DNA of 64,000 nucleotides from Roseomonas alba (GCF_019430885.1 NZ_JAHYBZ010000012.1:62001-126000); one strand, 5' to 3'; shown: positions 52,693-61,837, counted from the stretch's first letter. A program made the numbers and translations. Notes: generated by a model not told the origin, from the letters alone.

Positions 52693-53865
52693 TCAGACCT
52701 TCGACCCCAGGGCGCGGCGGCCGAGGGCGCTGCGATGCACTTCCGACGGCCCTTCATAAACGCGCATGACGCGCACCTGCTGGGCCATGAGCTGCAACGG
52801 CAACTCCTTCGTCATGCCCATGGCGCCGAAGGTCTGCATGGCGTTGTCGAGGACCGACTGCGCCATCTCCGTCGCCCGCACCTTCAGGATCGAGGCCTCC
52901 ATCCGCACATCGGCACCAGCATCGAGCTTGGTGGCGAGGTCCTGCACCATCAGGCGACAGGCGTGCATCTCCATCACCGCCTCGGCGGCGAACCACTGGA
53001 TGGCCTGGCGGTCGGCCAGGCGCACGCCCCAGGTGACGCGATTCTGCGCCTGCTCGGTCATCATCTCCAGCGCGCGGCGGGCCATGCCGATGCAGCGCGC
53101 GCCCATCTGCATGCGGCGCACGTTCAGGCGGAGCTGCATTGGGGCATAGCCGCGGCCGAGCTCCCCGAGGATGTTCTCCTCCGGCACGCGGCAGTCCTCG
53201 AAGACCAGTTCGTAGGTGGTGCGGCCGCCGATCATCGGGATGGCGCGCTCGATGACGAAGCCGGGCGTGTCCTTCTCGACAATGAAGGCGGTGATGCCGT
53301 CCTGCCGTTTGCCATCGCCGGTGCGCGCCATGAGGATGATGAAATCCGCGCGCGGGACGTTGGACACCCAGATCTTGCGGCCATTGATGACCCAGTGGCC
53401 GCCTTCCTTCACCGCGCGGGTCGTCATGCCGGCGGGATCGCCGCCCGCGCCGGGCTCGCTGATGGCCATGGCCGAGCGCTGCTCGCCGCTCGCATAGGGC
53501 AACAGGTATTTCTGACGCTGCCAGGGACTCGCCACCTGCAGCATCATGTGCAGGTTCGGGCTGTCCGGCGGGATGACGAAGGGGACGCAGGCGCGGGCCA
53601 GTTCCTCCTCGGCCGCGGCCAGCGACAGCAGTGGCAGGTTGGCGCCGCCGAATTCCTCCGGCACGTCCAGGCCCCAGAGGCCGAGATCCCGGCAGCGCGC
53701 GAGGAGTTGCGTCTCCTCCTCCTCCGAGAGCCTGTAGCCGCCGCCCGTCGCCTCGCGCTTCAGGATGGCGGGTTCCAGCGGCATCAGGTCGCGCTCGACG
53801 AATTTCGCGACCAGGTCGCGCAGCATGCGCGTCTCTTCGCTCGAGGCGGCGGGGTTGTGATCCAT
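52693..53865 (-). CDS. Acyl-CoA dehydrogenase
   Basis: A 390-residue FAD enzyme of usual length that introduces a double bond into acyl-CoA. Visible patterns are AISEPGAGGDPAGMTTRAV, HWVINGRKIWVSN, the C-terminal QTFGAMGMTKELPLQ and RVYEGPSEVHR. The catalytic Glu is not at the end as in IVD-type enzymes, so the exact subgroup is uncertain. The ATG at 53865 has GGGAGGA upstream. It lies 22 bp behind a metallo-hydrolase gene and 2 bp ahead of the CoA-transferase gene. Confidence 0.93.
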   Translation of the reverse strand: MDHNPAASSEETRMLRDLVAKFVERDLMPLEPAILKREATGGGYRLSEEEETQLLARCRDLGLWGLDVPEEFGGANLPLLSLAAAEEELARACVPFVIPPDSPNLHMMLQVASPWQRQKYLLPYASGEQRSAMAISEPGAGGDPAGMTTRAVKEGGHWVINGRKIWVSNVPRADFIILMARTGDGKRQDGITAFIVEKDTPGFVIERAIPMIGGRTTYELVFEDCRVPEENILGELGRGYAPMQLRLNVRRMQMGARCIGMARRALEMMTEQAQNRVTWGVRLADRQAIQWFAAEAVMEMHACRLMVQDLATKLDAGADVRMEASILKVRATEMAQSVLDNAMQTFGAMGMTKELPLQLMAQQVRVMRVYEGPSEVHRSALGRRALGSKV

Positions 53866-53887
53866 GGTTTCCTCCCTGTGCGCGCCC

Positions 53888-54772
53888 TTAGCGCAGATAG
53901 CGCCAGCGGAACCGGTCGCCCTGGGTCTCGATGCGGCCGACCGTAGGGTCGGGAAAATGGATGGGCAGGATCTGCGTATCGCGATCGGCGACTTCACCGA
54001 GGAAGCGCCGGCGGCTGGTCTCGGCTTCCGCCGGGTCCCAGCAGAAGACCGTGGACCAATCCGGCTGATGGATCTGCAGCGCGTGGTGCATCAGATCCCC
54101 GGTCACCACGGCATGCTGCCCGCCGCTGCGGATGTGTACGCAACAATGGCAGGGCGAATGCCCTGGGGTCGGCTGGATCGTGATGCGGTCGTCGAGCTCG
54201 TAGTCGTCATCGACCAGCAGCGCCTGGCCGGCCGCGACGATGGGCTCGCAATTCAAGCGGAAGACGTTGCCACCACCGCCCGGGCGTTCCTCGGCCGTCT
54301 TGGTCGAGGCCTCCCAGGCCGCGTATTCGCGCTTGTGGAAGACATATTTCGCATTGGGGAAGGTCGGCACCCAGCGCCCGTCGCGCAGCACCGTGTTCCA
54401 GCCCGAATGATCGATGTGCAGATGGGTGCAGAAGACGTAGTCGATATCGTCGAAGGACAAGCCTTCCGCCTTGAAGCCGTCCAGCCAGGGCTGCTTGGGG
54501 AAATCCATCGGCGCGGGCCAGCCCTTGTCCTCTCCGGTGCAGGTGTCGACCAGGATGGTGTGGTGCGGCGTACGCACGACGTAGGTCTGATAGGTGATCA
54601 CCATCTTGCCGGAGGCCGCGTCGTAGGTCTCCGGCTCGACTTCCCTCAGCCGTTCGGCCAGCAGCTCCGGTGCCGCGGCGGCCTTGGGGAACATGGCCTC
54701 CGGCGCGCGCCAGGGGCCGTCGCGCTCGCTGAAGCTGGTGATGGTGACGTCGCCGATGGTGAGCTTGCGCAT
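53888..54772 (-). CDS. MBL-fold metallo-hydrolase
   Basis: A 294-residue metallo-beta-lactamase-fold protein. The two-metal motif H-x-H-x-D-H is at residues 117-122 (CTHLHIDHSGW), with further ligands in TPGHSPCHC, VVTGDLMHH and the terminal LPIHFPDP. Members of this group include lactonases, arylesterases and other esterases. It sits between a TctC-type binding-protein gene and the acyl-CoA dehydrogenase gene, so it may open a lactone or ester in the same pathway. Confidence 0.9.
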   Translation of the reverse strand: MRKLTIGDVTITSFSERDGPWRAPEAMFPKAAAAPELLAERLREVEPETYDAASGKMVITYQTYVVRTPHHTILVDTCTGEDKGWPAPMDFPKQPWLDGFKAEGLSFDDIDYVFCTHLHIDHSGWNTVLRDGRWVPTFPNAKYVFHKREYAAWEASTKTAEERPGGGGNVFRLNCEPIVAAGQALLVDDDYELDDRITIQPTPGHSPCHCCVHIRSGGQHAVVTGDLMHHALQIHQPDWSTVFCWDPAEAETSRRRFLGEVADRDTQILPIHFPDPTVGRIETQGDRFRWRYLR

Positions 54773-54796
54773 GCGGGGTCCCGAAGGGTCAGAGGG

Positions 54797-55816
54797 TCAT
54801 TCGGCGCGGATGCCGGCCTGGGCCGCGACGCGCTGCCATATCGGCACATCCTCCGCGAGGCGCCCGGCGAGGATGTCGGGCGCGCTCATCAGGGGTTCGG
54901 CGCCGAGAGTCGCGAAGCGGGCGCGGAAATCGGCATCGCTGCGCAGGCTGCCGAGTTCCGTCGAAAGCCGTGCGAGAATCGGTTCGGGCAGGCCCTTCGG
55001 TGCAGCCATGGCGAACCAGTTCGGGGCGATGTAGCCGGGGATGATCTCGACCGCGGCAGGGACGTCCGGCAGGGCCGGAATGCGCCGCGCCGTGGTGACG
55101 GCGAGGATGCGCGCCCGGCCCTCCCGCGCCTGGCCGAGGGTTTCCACCGTGCTGGCGAAAACCACGTCGATGTCACCGGCATAGAGCGCATTGGTGGCCT
55201 GCGCCGCACCGCGATAGGGAACATGAGTCAATTCTATCCCGGCGACCGAAGCCAGCATGGCGCCCGAGAGGTGGTTGGACGACCCGATGCCCGAGGTGCC
55301 GTAGGTGATCGTGCCGGGCTTGGCCCGTGCCTCTGTGAGCAGGTCCTGGAGCGTCGCGAAGCGATGGTCGGCCCGCACGACGATGGTGGTCGCGATCTCC
55401 GCCACCAGGCTGACGGGCGCGAGGTCCACCCGCGGATCGAAGCCGAGATTGGCGTAGATGGCCGGCAGGATGGCGAGGGAGGAGGAGGTCAGCACCAGCG
55501 TGTAGCCGTCGGGCGGCGACTGCACGGTCGCTCGCAGTCCGATCGATCCGCCGGCGCCGGCGCGGTTGTCGATGATGAAGGGCTGACCGAGCCGTTCCCG
55601 CAGGCGCTCCCCGATCAGCCGGCCGACCGTGTCGATCGGGCCGCCGGGCGCGAAGGGAATGACGAGGCGGATCGGCTTCGACGGCCAGGCCTCCTGCGCG
55701 ACGGCCGGTGCGGCGAACAGGCCGAGGCCGAGACCTGCCAGCCAACGGCGGGCGATGCGACCCTTGCCGCAGACGGCGGGGGGCATGGTCGGGCCCGGCG
55801 GGGTTGAACCGTTCAT
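54797..55816 (-). CDS. Tripartite tricarboxylate transporter (Bug/TctC) family binding protein
   Basis: A 339-residue exported protein. The signal peptide is longer than usual (hydrophobic core WLAGLGLGLFAAPAVAQ, cleaved near residue 41). Family signatures are KPIRLVIPFAPGGPIDTVGRL, FIIDNRAGAGGSIGLRA and VPYRGAAQATNAL. The ATG at 55816 has AGGAGGA upstream. As with the copy at 3.8 kb, no TctA/TctB genes are near. It belongs to a leftward catabolic operon and probably binds its substrate. Confidence 0.9.
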   Translation of the reverse strand: MNGSTPPGPTMPPAVCGKGRIARRWLAGLGLGLFAAPAVAQEAWPSKPIRLVIPFAPGGPIDTVGRLIGERLRERLGQPFIIDNRAGAGGSIGLRATVQSPPDGYTLVLTSSSLAILPAIYANLGFDPRVDLAPVSLVAEIATTIVVRADHRFATLQDLLTEARAKPGTITYGTSGIGSSNHLSGAMLASVAGIELTHVPYRGAAQATNALYAGDIDVVFASTVETLGQAREGRARILAVTTARRIPALPDVPAAVEIIPGYIAPNWFAMAAPKGLPEPILARLSTELGSLRSDADFRARFATLGAEPLMSAPDILAGRLAEDVPIWQRVAAQAGIRAE

Positions 55817-55893
55817 GGCGTTCCTCCTGTCGCCGCTTTGTTGGCGCCTTGCCCGAACGATCCGACGGACGGGCGGCGCGCGCAACCCCCGGT

Positions 55894-56774
55894 TCAGCGC
55901 TTCGTCGCCTCCCGCCGGGCGATCCAGGTCGTCGCGGTGAAGATCACGGCGGCGCCGGCGAAGGTCGTGGCCGCCGGGACCTCGGTGAAGACCAGCCAGC
56001 CCAGGGTGGCCGATCAGATCATGTCAATGAACTTCACCGGCTGGATGGCCGAGAGTTCGGCGATGCGGAAGGCTTCGGTCAGGCACCAGTGGCCCGCGCT
56101 GCCGAGCAGCCCGGTCATCAGGAAGCAACCCCATGGCTCGACGCAGGGCCAGGTCCAGCCGAACACGGCGAAGGGCAGGTTGAAAGTGGAGACGGTGATG
56201 GCCTGCCAGGCGACGATGACCTCCGGCCGATCGCGCCGCGTGAGCGCCTTGGTGATGAGGAAGGACGCTGCGAAAAGCGGTGACGAGGAGAACATGACCA
56301 GCGACCAGAATCCATCCGCCGTCCCGGTGAATGGCGGCGTCACCATCACCCGCACGCCGAGGAAGCCGATGATGGCGGCGACCCAACGCGCCCGCAGGAT
56401 GGGTTCGCCCAGGAAGCGCACCGCCCTGGTCATGACGGCGATCAGGCTGGTGAAGCCGATCGCGGTCACGTCGGCGAGGGGTACGTGGGGGCAGGGCGGT
56501 GAACCAGACCAGCCCTGTGCACAAGGCCGCGTCAGTCCTGGCCACCGAGGTCATGCGGTCACGAAGTGGCCAGGCCCGTGCGCGCCATGAAGGGCAGGAG
56601 CACGACCAAGCCGGCGACATGGCGCAGGAACTGCGTCGGGAGGGGGTAGACTTCCTGCGACAGCCGCTCTGCGATCGCGTTCAGCAGGCAGAAGAGCAGC
56701 CCCGACAGCGCCATCCAGGCTATGCCCCGCAAGGTCGCCGCGCGCGTGGGCTGCGCGCGGGCGGGTTTGGTCAC
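55894..56774 (-). pseudogene. EamA/DMT-type exporter, broken by two frameshifts and a stop
   Basis: The protein can be followed from MTKPARAQPTRAATLRGIAW (start 56774, overlapping the upstream stop) to a natural stop at 55894, but only by changing frame. The first piece ends at GLATS (TGA 56559-56561), and similarity then continues one frame over (RDRMTSVARTDAALCTGLVW). A run of C near 56490 shifts the frame again to HVPLADVTAIGFTSLIA. A TGA at 56014-56016 then stands where a Trp is expected (IDMI-stop-SATLGW). The intact protein would have about ten membrane helices. Several independent lesions make sequencing error an unlikely sole cause. Confidence 0.88.
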
Positions 56775-57649
56775 GCGTCGGCTGCCACGCGTGCCAGGAT
56801 GCGCCCCAGGGCGGCATTGAACTCATCGGGCGCTTCGTAGGCTACCCAATGGCCGGCGCCGGGAATGCTCTCCGCCGTCGCACCCGGTCGCAGGCTGCGC
56901 ACCAGGTCGAGGCGGAGGTCGACATGCGGGCGGGCAATGGCATCGAGGTCGCCATAGATGGCCGAGAGCGGTCCGCGGCCGCGCAGCAGCGCCTGCTTCA
57001 GCAGATCTGTTGTTGCCCAGCCGCGGCTCTTGAAGCGGGCACGGCGGGTATGGAGATCCTGCATGGCGAGGGCAACTTCGTCGATCCGCGTTGCATCCGC
57101 GAACATCAGGGCGGCGAGGTTGTGGCGGTTCGCGTCCTCGCGCGCCGCGCCTTCCAGATGACGGACCTTCGCCATTTCCGTTGTGGAGCGTGGGAAGCCC
57201 AGCGCGCCCGCGCCGACAATGGTCAGGGACCGGCAGTGATCGCGGTCGACAGCGGCCAGGTGACCCGCGCAGAGCGCCCCGAAGGAAAAGCCTGCCAGAT
57301 CATAGCCCTCGCCCGCCGGAAGAACGTATCGCAAGCCCTCCGCCAGTATCGGGGCGATTGTCTCCGGCGTGGCCGGCATGGGCGGCATGGCGCTGTCGCC
57401 GAGCCCTGGCAGGTCGGCGCAGATCACCAGCCGATCCCGTGCAAAGACCGGGATGTTGCGTAACCAGTGCCGCCAGGATCCGGACCCACCATGCAGCAGC
57501 ACCAGCGGTCGTCCCGCACCCCAGCGGCGCCAGACCATCGTACCGTCGCCGCAAGGCGTCTCCGTCCGCTGCGCCGTCGCGGCCACACCTCTGAGGGCAG
57601 CATGCGGCTCGTCCCGCGCCGGATTGGCAACCCACTCCCCATAATCCAT
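56771..57649 (-). CDS. Alpha/beta hydrolase
   Basis: A 292-residue hydrolase. It has the oxyanion region PLVLLHGGSGSWRHWLRN, the nucleophile elbow AGFSFGALCAGH with the catalytic Ser, and the catalytic His in PGAGHWVAYEAPDEF. This is the general fold of esterases, C-C bond hydrolases and dehalogenases, and the substrate cannot be told. It overlaps the broken exporter gene by ATGA (56771-56774) and appears to head the leftward operon that includes the TctC-type protein, MBL hydrolase, acyl-CoA dehydrogenase and CoA-transferase. Confidence 0.9.
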   Translation of the reverse strand: MDYGEWVANPARDEPHAALRGVAATAQRTETPCGDGTMVWRRWGAGRPLVLLHGGSGSWRHWLRNIPVFARDRLVICADLPGLGDSAMPPMPATPETIAPILAEGLRYVLPAGEGYDLAGFSFGALCAGHLAAVDRDHCRSLTIVGAGALGFPRSTTEMAKVRHLEGAAREDANRHNLAALMFADATRIDEVALAMQDLHTRRARFKSRGWATTDLLKQALLRGRGPLSAIYGDLDAIARPHVDLRLDLVRSLRPGATAESIPGAGHWVAYEAPDEFNAALGRILARVAADA

Positions 57650-57721
57650 GCGAACACCGTCAACCCTTGGACCGCCCCATCCTAGGCCAGGCGGCGGATC
57701 GGTCCAGCGGGGGGGGGGGCG

Positions 57722-60622
57722 TCAGGCGGCCGGCAGGCTTTGGACCGGCAGGACGCCTTCGACGCCCAAGCGCCGTTCGAGTTCCGGTAGCGTCGCCTTG
57801 GCCACAGCGATCACGGCGGCCTGCAGGTCTGGCGACGGATCGCCGCCGCGGGCGGCGCGTTGCAGGGCGTCGGCCTCGCTGCCGAGGCGCGTCGCACCGA
57901 GGGTGCGGGCGGCCCCCACGAGTCGGTGCGCGGCATGCTGGACATGCCCGGCATCGGATTTCTCGGCGGCCGAGGCATTGGTCAGCAGCGACAGGGCGCG
58001 CCGTACCTCTCCGACGAATTCAGCAAGGATTCCATGGGCGGCGTGGCCCAGTTCGCGCTCGAGCAGGTCGAGCGTCGTAGCATCGATGTAGGGTTCCATG
58101 GCCGGGGCCTCGACCGTTTCGACAGGCGCCTCCACCTCACGTGCGGGGAGGGTCCTGAGGAGTTGCAGCAGCGCCGATCGATCGATCGGCTTCGCCAAAT
58201 GTGCATCCATACCGGCCCGTCGCGTCGCGTCGATCTGATCCGGCAATGCCGAGGCTGTCAGAGCGATCACCGGCACGGTGCCGGCGGGGGGAGGCAACGC
58301 CCGGATGCGGCGCGTGGCCTCGAAACCGTCCATCCCCGGCATCTGAAGATCCATGAGCACCGCGTCGAAAGCAACCCCGTTCGCCAGCGCACGCAAGGCG
58401 GAGGGGCCATCCTCGGCAACCTCGACCTCGTGGCCGGCGCTGCGCAGCATGGCCTGGGCGATCTGGCGGTTGGCCAACACATCATCCACGACCAGAAGCC
58501 GCAGCAGTGCGTCGTCCTGTCGCGAGGCAACGGCCTGCTTCGGGGCTTCGTCCTCTACATCGGGCAGAACGACACGCCGCAGCGGGATCTCGAACCAGAA
58601 GACGGCGCCGCCGCCCGGGGGTTCCACGCAGCCGATCTCACCATCCATCAGGGCGATGAGGCGCGCTGAAATCGCGAGGCCGAGGCCTGTGCCCTGGCCT
58701 TCGGCAAGGCCATGCGGATCGAGCTGGACGAAATCCTCGAACAGCAGGTGACGCTTCTCGGCGGGCACGCCTGGTCCGGTGTCCTGCACCTCGACCCGGA
58801 GACGGGCCTCGCCGACGCATTGTACGCGCAGGTCCACGCGGCCGCTCGCGGGCGTGAACTTCACGGCGTTGGACAGCAGGTTCAGCAGCAACTGCCGCAG
58901 CCGCGTCGGGTCTAGCTCGGCAGCCTCCGGCAAGGCAGGGTCGAGGTCGAGATGGAAGGACAGTGCCTTCCGGGCGATCTCGGGCGCGAGCAACGTCGCG
59001 CAGCCTTCCAGCAGCGGGCGTAGCGCCACGCGGCGCGGTGCGAGGTCGAGGCGCCCCGCTTCGATCTTCGACAGGTCGAGCAGGCTGTTCACCAGGTCCA
59101 GAAGATGGCGTCCGGCCTCATGCAGTGTCTTGACCTGTTCGCGCTGTTCCGGCTCGAGGCGCGGATCCTGCAGCAGCACCTGAGCGAAGCCGAGCACGCC
59201 ATTCAGCGGCGTCCGCAACTCGTGGGAGACGCGGGCGAGGAAGCGGCTCTTGGCCTCGCCCGCCGCTGCGGCGGCGTCGCGTGCGGTCGCGAGCTCCTGC
59301 ATGGCGCGCTTGAGCACCGTGATATCGGTGCGGATGCCGACAGTGCCCCCATCCGGTGTGCGCCGCTCCGTGATCAGCACCCAGCGGCCATCGGGGAGAA
59401 GCCGTTCCATCGGCGGCTGATTGCTCAGATGGAAGGCCTTGCTCTCAGTGACGAAGGCTTCGATGTCGGCGCCGGCCTGGGGATACTGCCCGCGTTTTGC
59501 GCCTTCGCGCATGATCTCGTCGAAGCTCGTGCCCGGTTGGATGAAGGGTGCGCTGATCTTGTAGAAATCCTTGTAGCGGCTGTTGCAGGCGATCAGCCGG
59601 TCCTCGGCGTCGAACATGACGAAACCGTCGGACATGGATTCCAACGCATTTTCGAGCGTCCGCCGCGCGCGGGCGCGTTCCGACTCCGCCTTGTCACGCT
59701 GCCGCAGCATGATCATCAGGACCAACGCGATGACGATAATCACCATGCCCAGGACGCTCGACACGGCGAAGGCCCTGACGCGGTCGCGATACCAGCCGCC
59801 CAGCGCGGCATCGACGTCGATCGTCGTCGTGATCAGCAGCGTCGGGTAGAGAGTCGGCCGGACCGAGGCGAAGACCGGTCGCCCGCTGAAACGGCTGACG
59901 GTCATCGTGGCGTCCGCGCCGATGCCCATGGTGCGCGCCGTCGGTTCGAGGCGCTGCCCTATCCGCGTTTCGTCATGCGGCACCGTGGCGAGCAGGGCGC
60001 CGTCATCCCGTTCCAGCGTCGTGCGCAGGCCAGGGCTCTCGCCGGCGGCGCTCAGCAGCGCGCGGACGGATGGGACAGGGACCTCGGCGACCGCGAGGAC
60101 GGCCCCAATGCCGACGATCGTGACGTTACGCGCGAAGAAGAGCGTCCATTCGCCCGTCGAGGGATTCTGGATCGGGCCGCCGATCGACACGCCACCACCG
60201 CGTTCGGCGAGTTCCGAGAAGCCCGTTTCCACCGGCAGAGGCAGCCGCCGGCGGCGAGAGACCGGTAAGGCGGTCGCGACCGGCAGGCCGTTGGGGCCGA
60301 GCAGAAGGATGTCGCGATAGGTGAAGTTCTGATTGTTGAGCTGACGCAGCACGCGGTTGACCACGGCCATGTCGAGCTGCCCGTTCTGGGCGAAGTGCAC
60401 GAGGATGGCGGGCAGGCCCGCCAGCATCGCGTCCACCTGCACGAAGGCCCGGTTGATCGAGGTCTCGGTCGCGAGGCTGATGCGCTCGACAGTATCTTCC
60501 GCAGCGCGGACCTGTGCCTCCCGCGCGCGGCCAATGATCATCAGCGTCGCAACCATCTGCGCGAGCAGCAGAAGGATCGCGCCGAAGAAAATGGCCCGGC
60601 GAAGGAACAGCGTATTCTGCAT
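57722..60622 (-). CDS. Hybrid sensor histidine kinase with periplasmic sensor, PAS, receiver and Hpt domains
   Basis: A 966-residue protein. A first membrane helix (residues 10-32) and a second (285-306) enclose a Cache-like periplasmic sensor. A PAS domain follows (about 322-440), then the HisKA domain with His467 (FLARVSHELRTPLNG), HATPase with N585 (NLLSNAVKF) and G boxes DTGPG and GQGTGLGL, a receiver with Asp758 (LMDLQMPGMDG), and an Hpt domain with His899 (AHRLVGAARTLGA). This makes a full internal phosphorelay. The start is 3 bp after a TRAP-type binding-protein gene, which suggests that protein as ligand-binding partner. No output regulator is adjacent. Confidence 0.95.
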   Translation of the reverse strand: MQNTLFLRRAIFFGAILLLLAQMVATLMIIGRAREAQVRAAEDTVERISLATETSINRAFVQVDAMLAGLPAILVHFAQNGQLDMAVVNRVLRQLNNQNFTYRDILLLGPNGLPVATALPVSRRRRLPLPVETGFSELAERGGGVSIGGPIQNPSTGEWTLFFARNVTIVGIGAVLAVAEVPVPSVRALLSAAGESPGLRTTLERDDGALLATVPHDETRIGQRLEPTARTMGIGADATMTVSRFSGRPVFASVRPTLYPTLLITTTIDVDAALGGWYRDRVRAFAVSSVLGMVIIVIALVLMIMLRQRDKAESERARARRTLENALESMSDGFVMFDAEDRLIACNSRYKDFYKISAPFIQPGTSFDEIMREGAKRGQYPQAGADIEAFVTESKAFHLSNQPPMERLLPDGRWVLITERRTPDGGTVGIRTDITVLKRAMQELATARDAAAAAGEAKSRFLARVSHELRTPLNGVLGFAQVLLQDPRLEPEQREQVKTLHEAGRHLLDLVNSLLDLSKIEAGRLDLAPRRVALRPLLEGCATLLAPEIARKALSFHLDLDPALPEAAELDPTRLRQLLLNLLSNAVKFTPASGRVDLRVQCVGEARLRVEVQDTGPGVPAEKRHLLFEDFVQLDPHGLAEGQGTGLGLAISARLIALMDGEIGCVEPPGGGAVFWFEIPLRRVVLPDVEDEAPKQAVASRQDDALLRLLVVDDVLANRQIAQAMLRSAGHEVEVAEDGPSALRALANGVAFDAVLMDLQMPGMDGFEATRRIRALPPPAGTVPVIALTASALPDQIDATRRAGMDAHLAKPIDRSALLQLLRTLPAREVEAPVETVEAPAMEPYIDATTLDLLERELGHAAHGILAEFVGEVRRALSLLTNASAAEKSDAGHVQHAAHRLVGAARTLGATRLGSEADALQRAARGGDPSPDLQAAVIAVAKATLPELERRLGVEGVLPVQSLPAA

Positions 60623-60625
60623 CGG

Positions 60626-61702
60626 TCAGTCGAGGCGCGCCGAGACCCCGACTTCCGGGGCCAGCCGGCTGTTCCAGGCGTCGACGCAGGGTTCGCCACA
60701 ACGACGGACCCAGCCGGGCAGGACGGTCTCGGTCAGCAGACGGATGCGCCGGTCCTGGTCCGCGGCCGAGACGGGGATGATGGTCGCCTGCCCGCGGCGG
60801 CCGGTCGTGCAGCTTGGCAGCCCGGCGTTGCAGGCGAAGCCATCGACCGTTTCAGTCTCTACCGCGTCCCAGATCTGGCGCTCAAGCGTGCCCACTTCGC
60901 GCCGGATGAGCGTGCGTGCCCATTCGGGCAGGCCATTCCAGGCGGCGCGGTTCGCGCCGAAGACCGATAATCCCCACGTGATGGCCATGCTGTGCATGTA
61001 AGGGGTCAGCTCATGCAGGCCGATTGCGTTGGCCGAGAGCGTTCCGGTCACGGCGCAGTCGACGACGCCCGAACGCACCGCCGCGAGCGTCTCTCCAAAC
61101 GGGATCACCACCGGCGTGGCACCGAGGGCGGCAAACATCTCCGACTGTCCGACCGAGGATGTGCGGATGCGCCGTCCGGCCAGGTCCGACAGCCCGGTGA
61201 ACCGGTCGCGGCAGAAGACGACCTGCGCCGGATAGGTGTAGATGGCGAGGAGTTCGACATCGTAACGCTCGGCGAGCAGCTCCTCGAGGTGCGGGCGATA
61301 GGCCGCCACCGTACGGCGCAGCGTCGCCATGTCCGGATTGACCGCGGGCAGGTCGACGGCGTTGAACTCTGGTTCCTCGTTACTGACGACGGCGAGCAAC
61401 ACCGTGCCGAAGGGCACGACGCCGAGGCGCATCAGCGCCAGCATTTCCTGCGCGCGGATGCCGCTGCGGTCGAAGGGCGCGATCTCAGCCTGGATGCGGC
61501 CGCCCGACGCCTCCGCCAGGTGCTGGCGCCAGAAGGGTTCCTCATAACGGACATACTGGCTGACATCCGCGAGGCCGCCGACGATCTTCAGGCGCAGGGG
61601 TTCCTGCGCCGTCGCCTGCTGCGCGGCCGCATGGGCTGCCGTGAGGACCATAATGACAGGCAGGAGCAGCAGTGGGAGGATGGGCCGAAGCACTGATCGC
61701 AA
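60626..61702 (-). CDS. TRAP transporter DctP-type binding protein, probable sensing partner of the kinase
   Basis: A 358-residue exported protein. A hydrophobic signal (PILPLLLLPVIMVLTAAHAAA) precedes a DctP-type domain with the family pattern LAGRRIRTSSVGQSEMFAALGATPVVIPFGETLAAVRSGVVDCA. Four cysteines near the end (DGFACNAGLPSCTTG and RRCGEPCVDAW) may form disulfides. No ATG gives a plausible start. Two TTG codons at 61705 and 61702 follow AGGAGG by 5 and 8 bases, and 61702 is preferred; GTG at 61693 is an alternative. No TRAP membrane genes are present, and the kinase gene begins 3 bp downstream. Confidence 0.87.
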   Translation of the reverse strand: MRSVLRPILPLLLLPVIMVLTAAHAAAQQATAQEPLRLKIVGGLADVSQYVRYEEPFWRQHLAEASGGRIQAEIAPFDRSGIRAQEMLALMRLGVVPFGTVLLAVVSNEEPEFNAVDLPAVNPDMATLRRTVAAYRPHLEELLAERYDVELLAIYTYPAQVVFCRDRFTGLSDLAGRRIRTSSVGQSEMFAALGATPVVIPFGETLAAVRSGVVDCAVTGTLSANAIGLHELTPYMHSMAITWGLSVFGANRAAWNGLPEWARTLIRREVGTLERQIWDAVETETVDGFACNAGLPSCTTGRRGQATIIPVSAADQDRRIRLLTETVLPGWVRRCGEPCVDAWNSRLAPEVGVSARLD

Positions 61703-61811
61703 CAATTCTGCCTCCTGAGCGTGCAGGCTCTCCGGAATTTGCCACTCTTCGGCGAAGAGTGTCACAGTCTCTCCCAAAGAACCACACCCCTTCCGGGAAT
61801 CTGGACGGGTC

Positions 61812-61823
61812 ACGTTTAAACGT
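61812..61823. promoter_or_regulatory. Perfect 12-bp palindrome in a divergent promoter region
   Basis: ACGTTTAAACGT lies in the 135-bp gap between the TRAP-type/kinase operon and the phosphodiesterase gene, 14 bp before the latter's ATG. Perfect symmetry in a high-GC genome suggests a regulator site, but no regulator can be named. Confidence 0.4.
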
Positions 61824-61837
61824 ATGGACAGCATTCC

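Noticed and set aside
51293-52759. A 488-codon plus-strand frame opposite the CoA-transferase gene
   Set aside because: Shadow frame; the minus-strand protein has clear CaiB/BaiF motifs.
53864-55807. A 647-codon open frame on the plus strand
   Set aside because: It is antisense to the MBL hydrolase and TctC-type genes, is Arg/His/Gly-rich without family resemblance, and exists because the high GC content removes stop codons.
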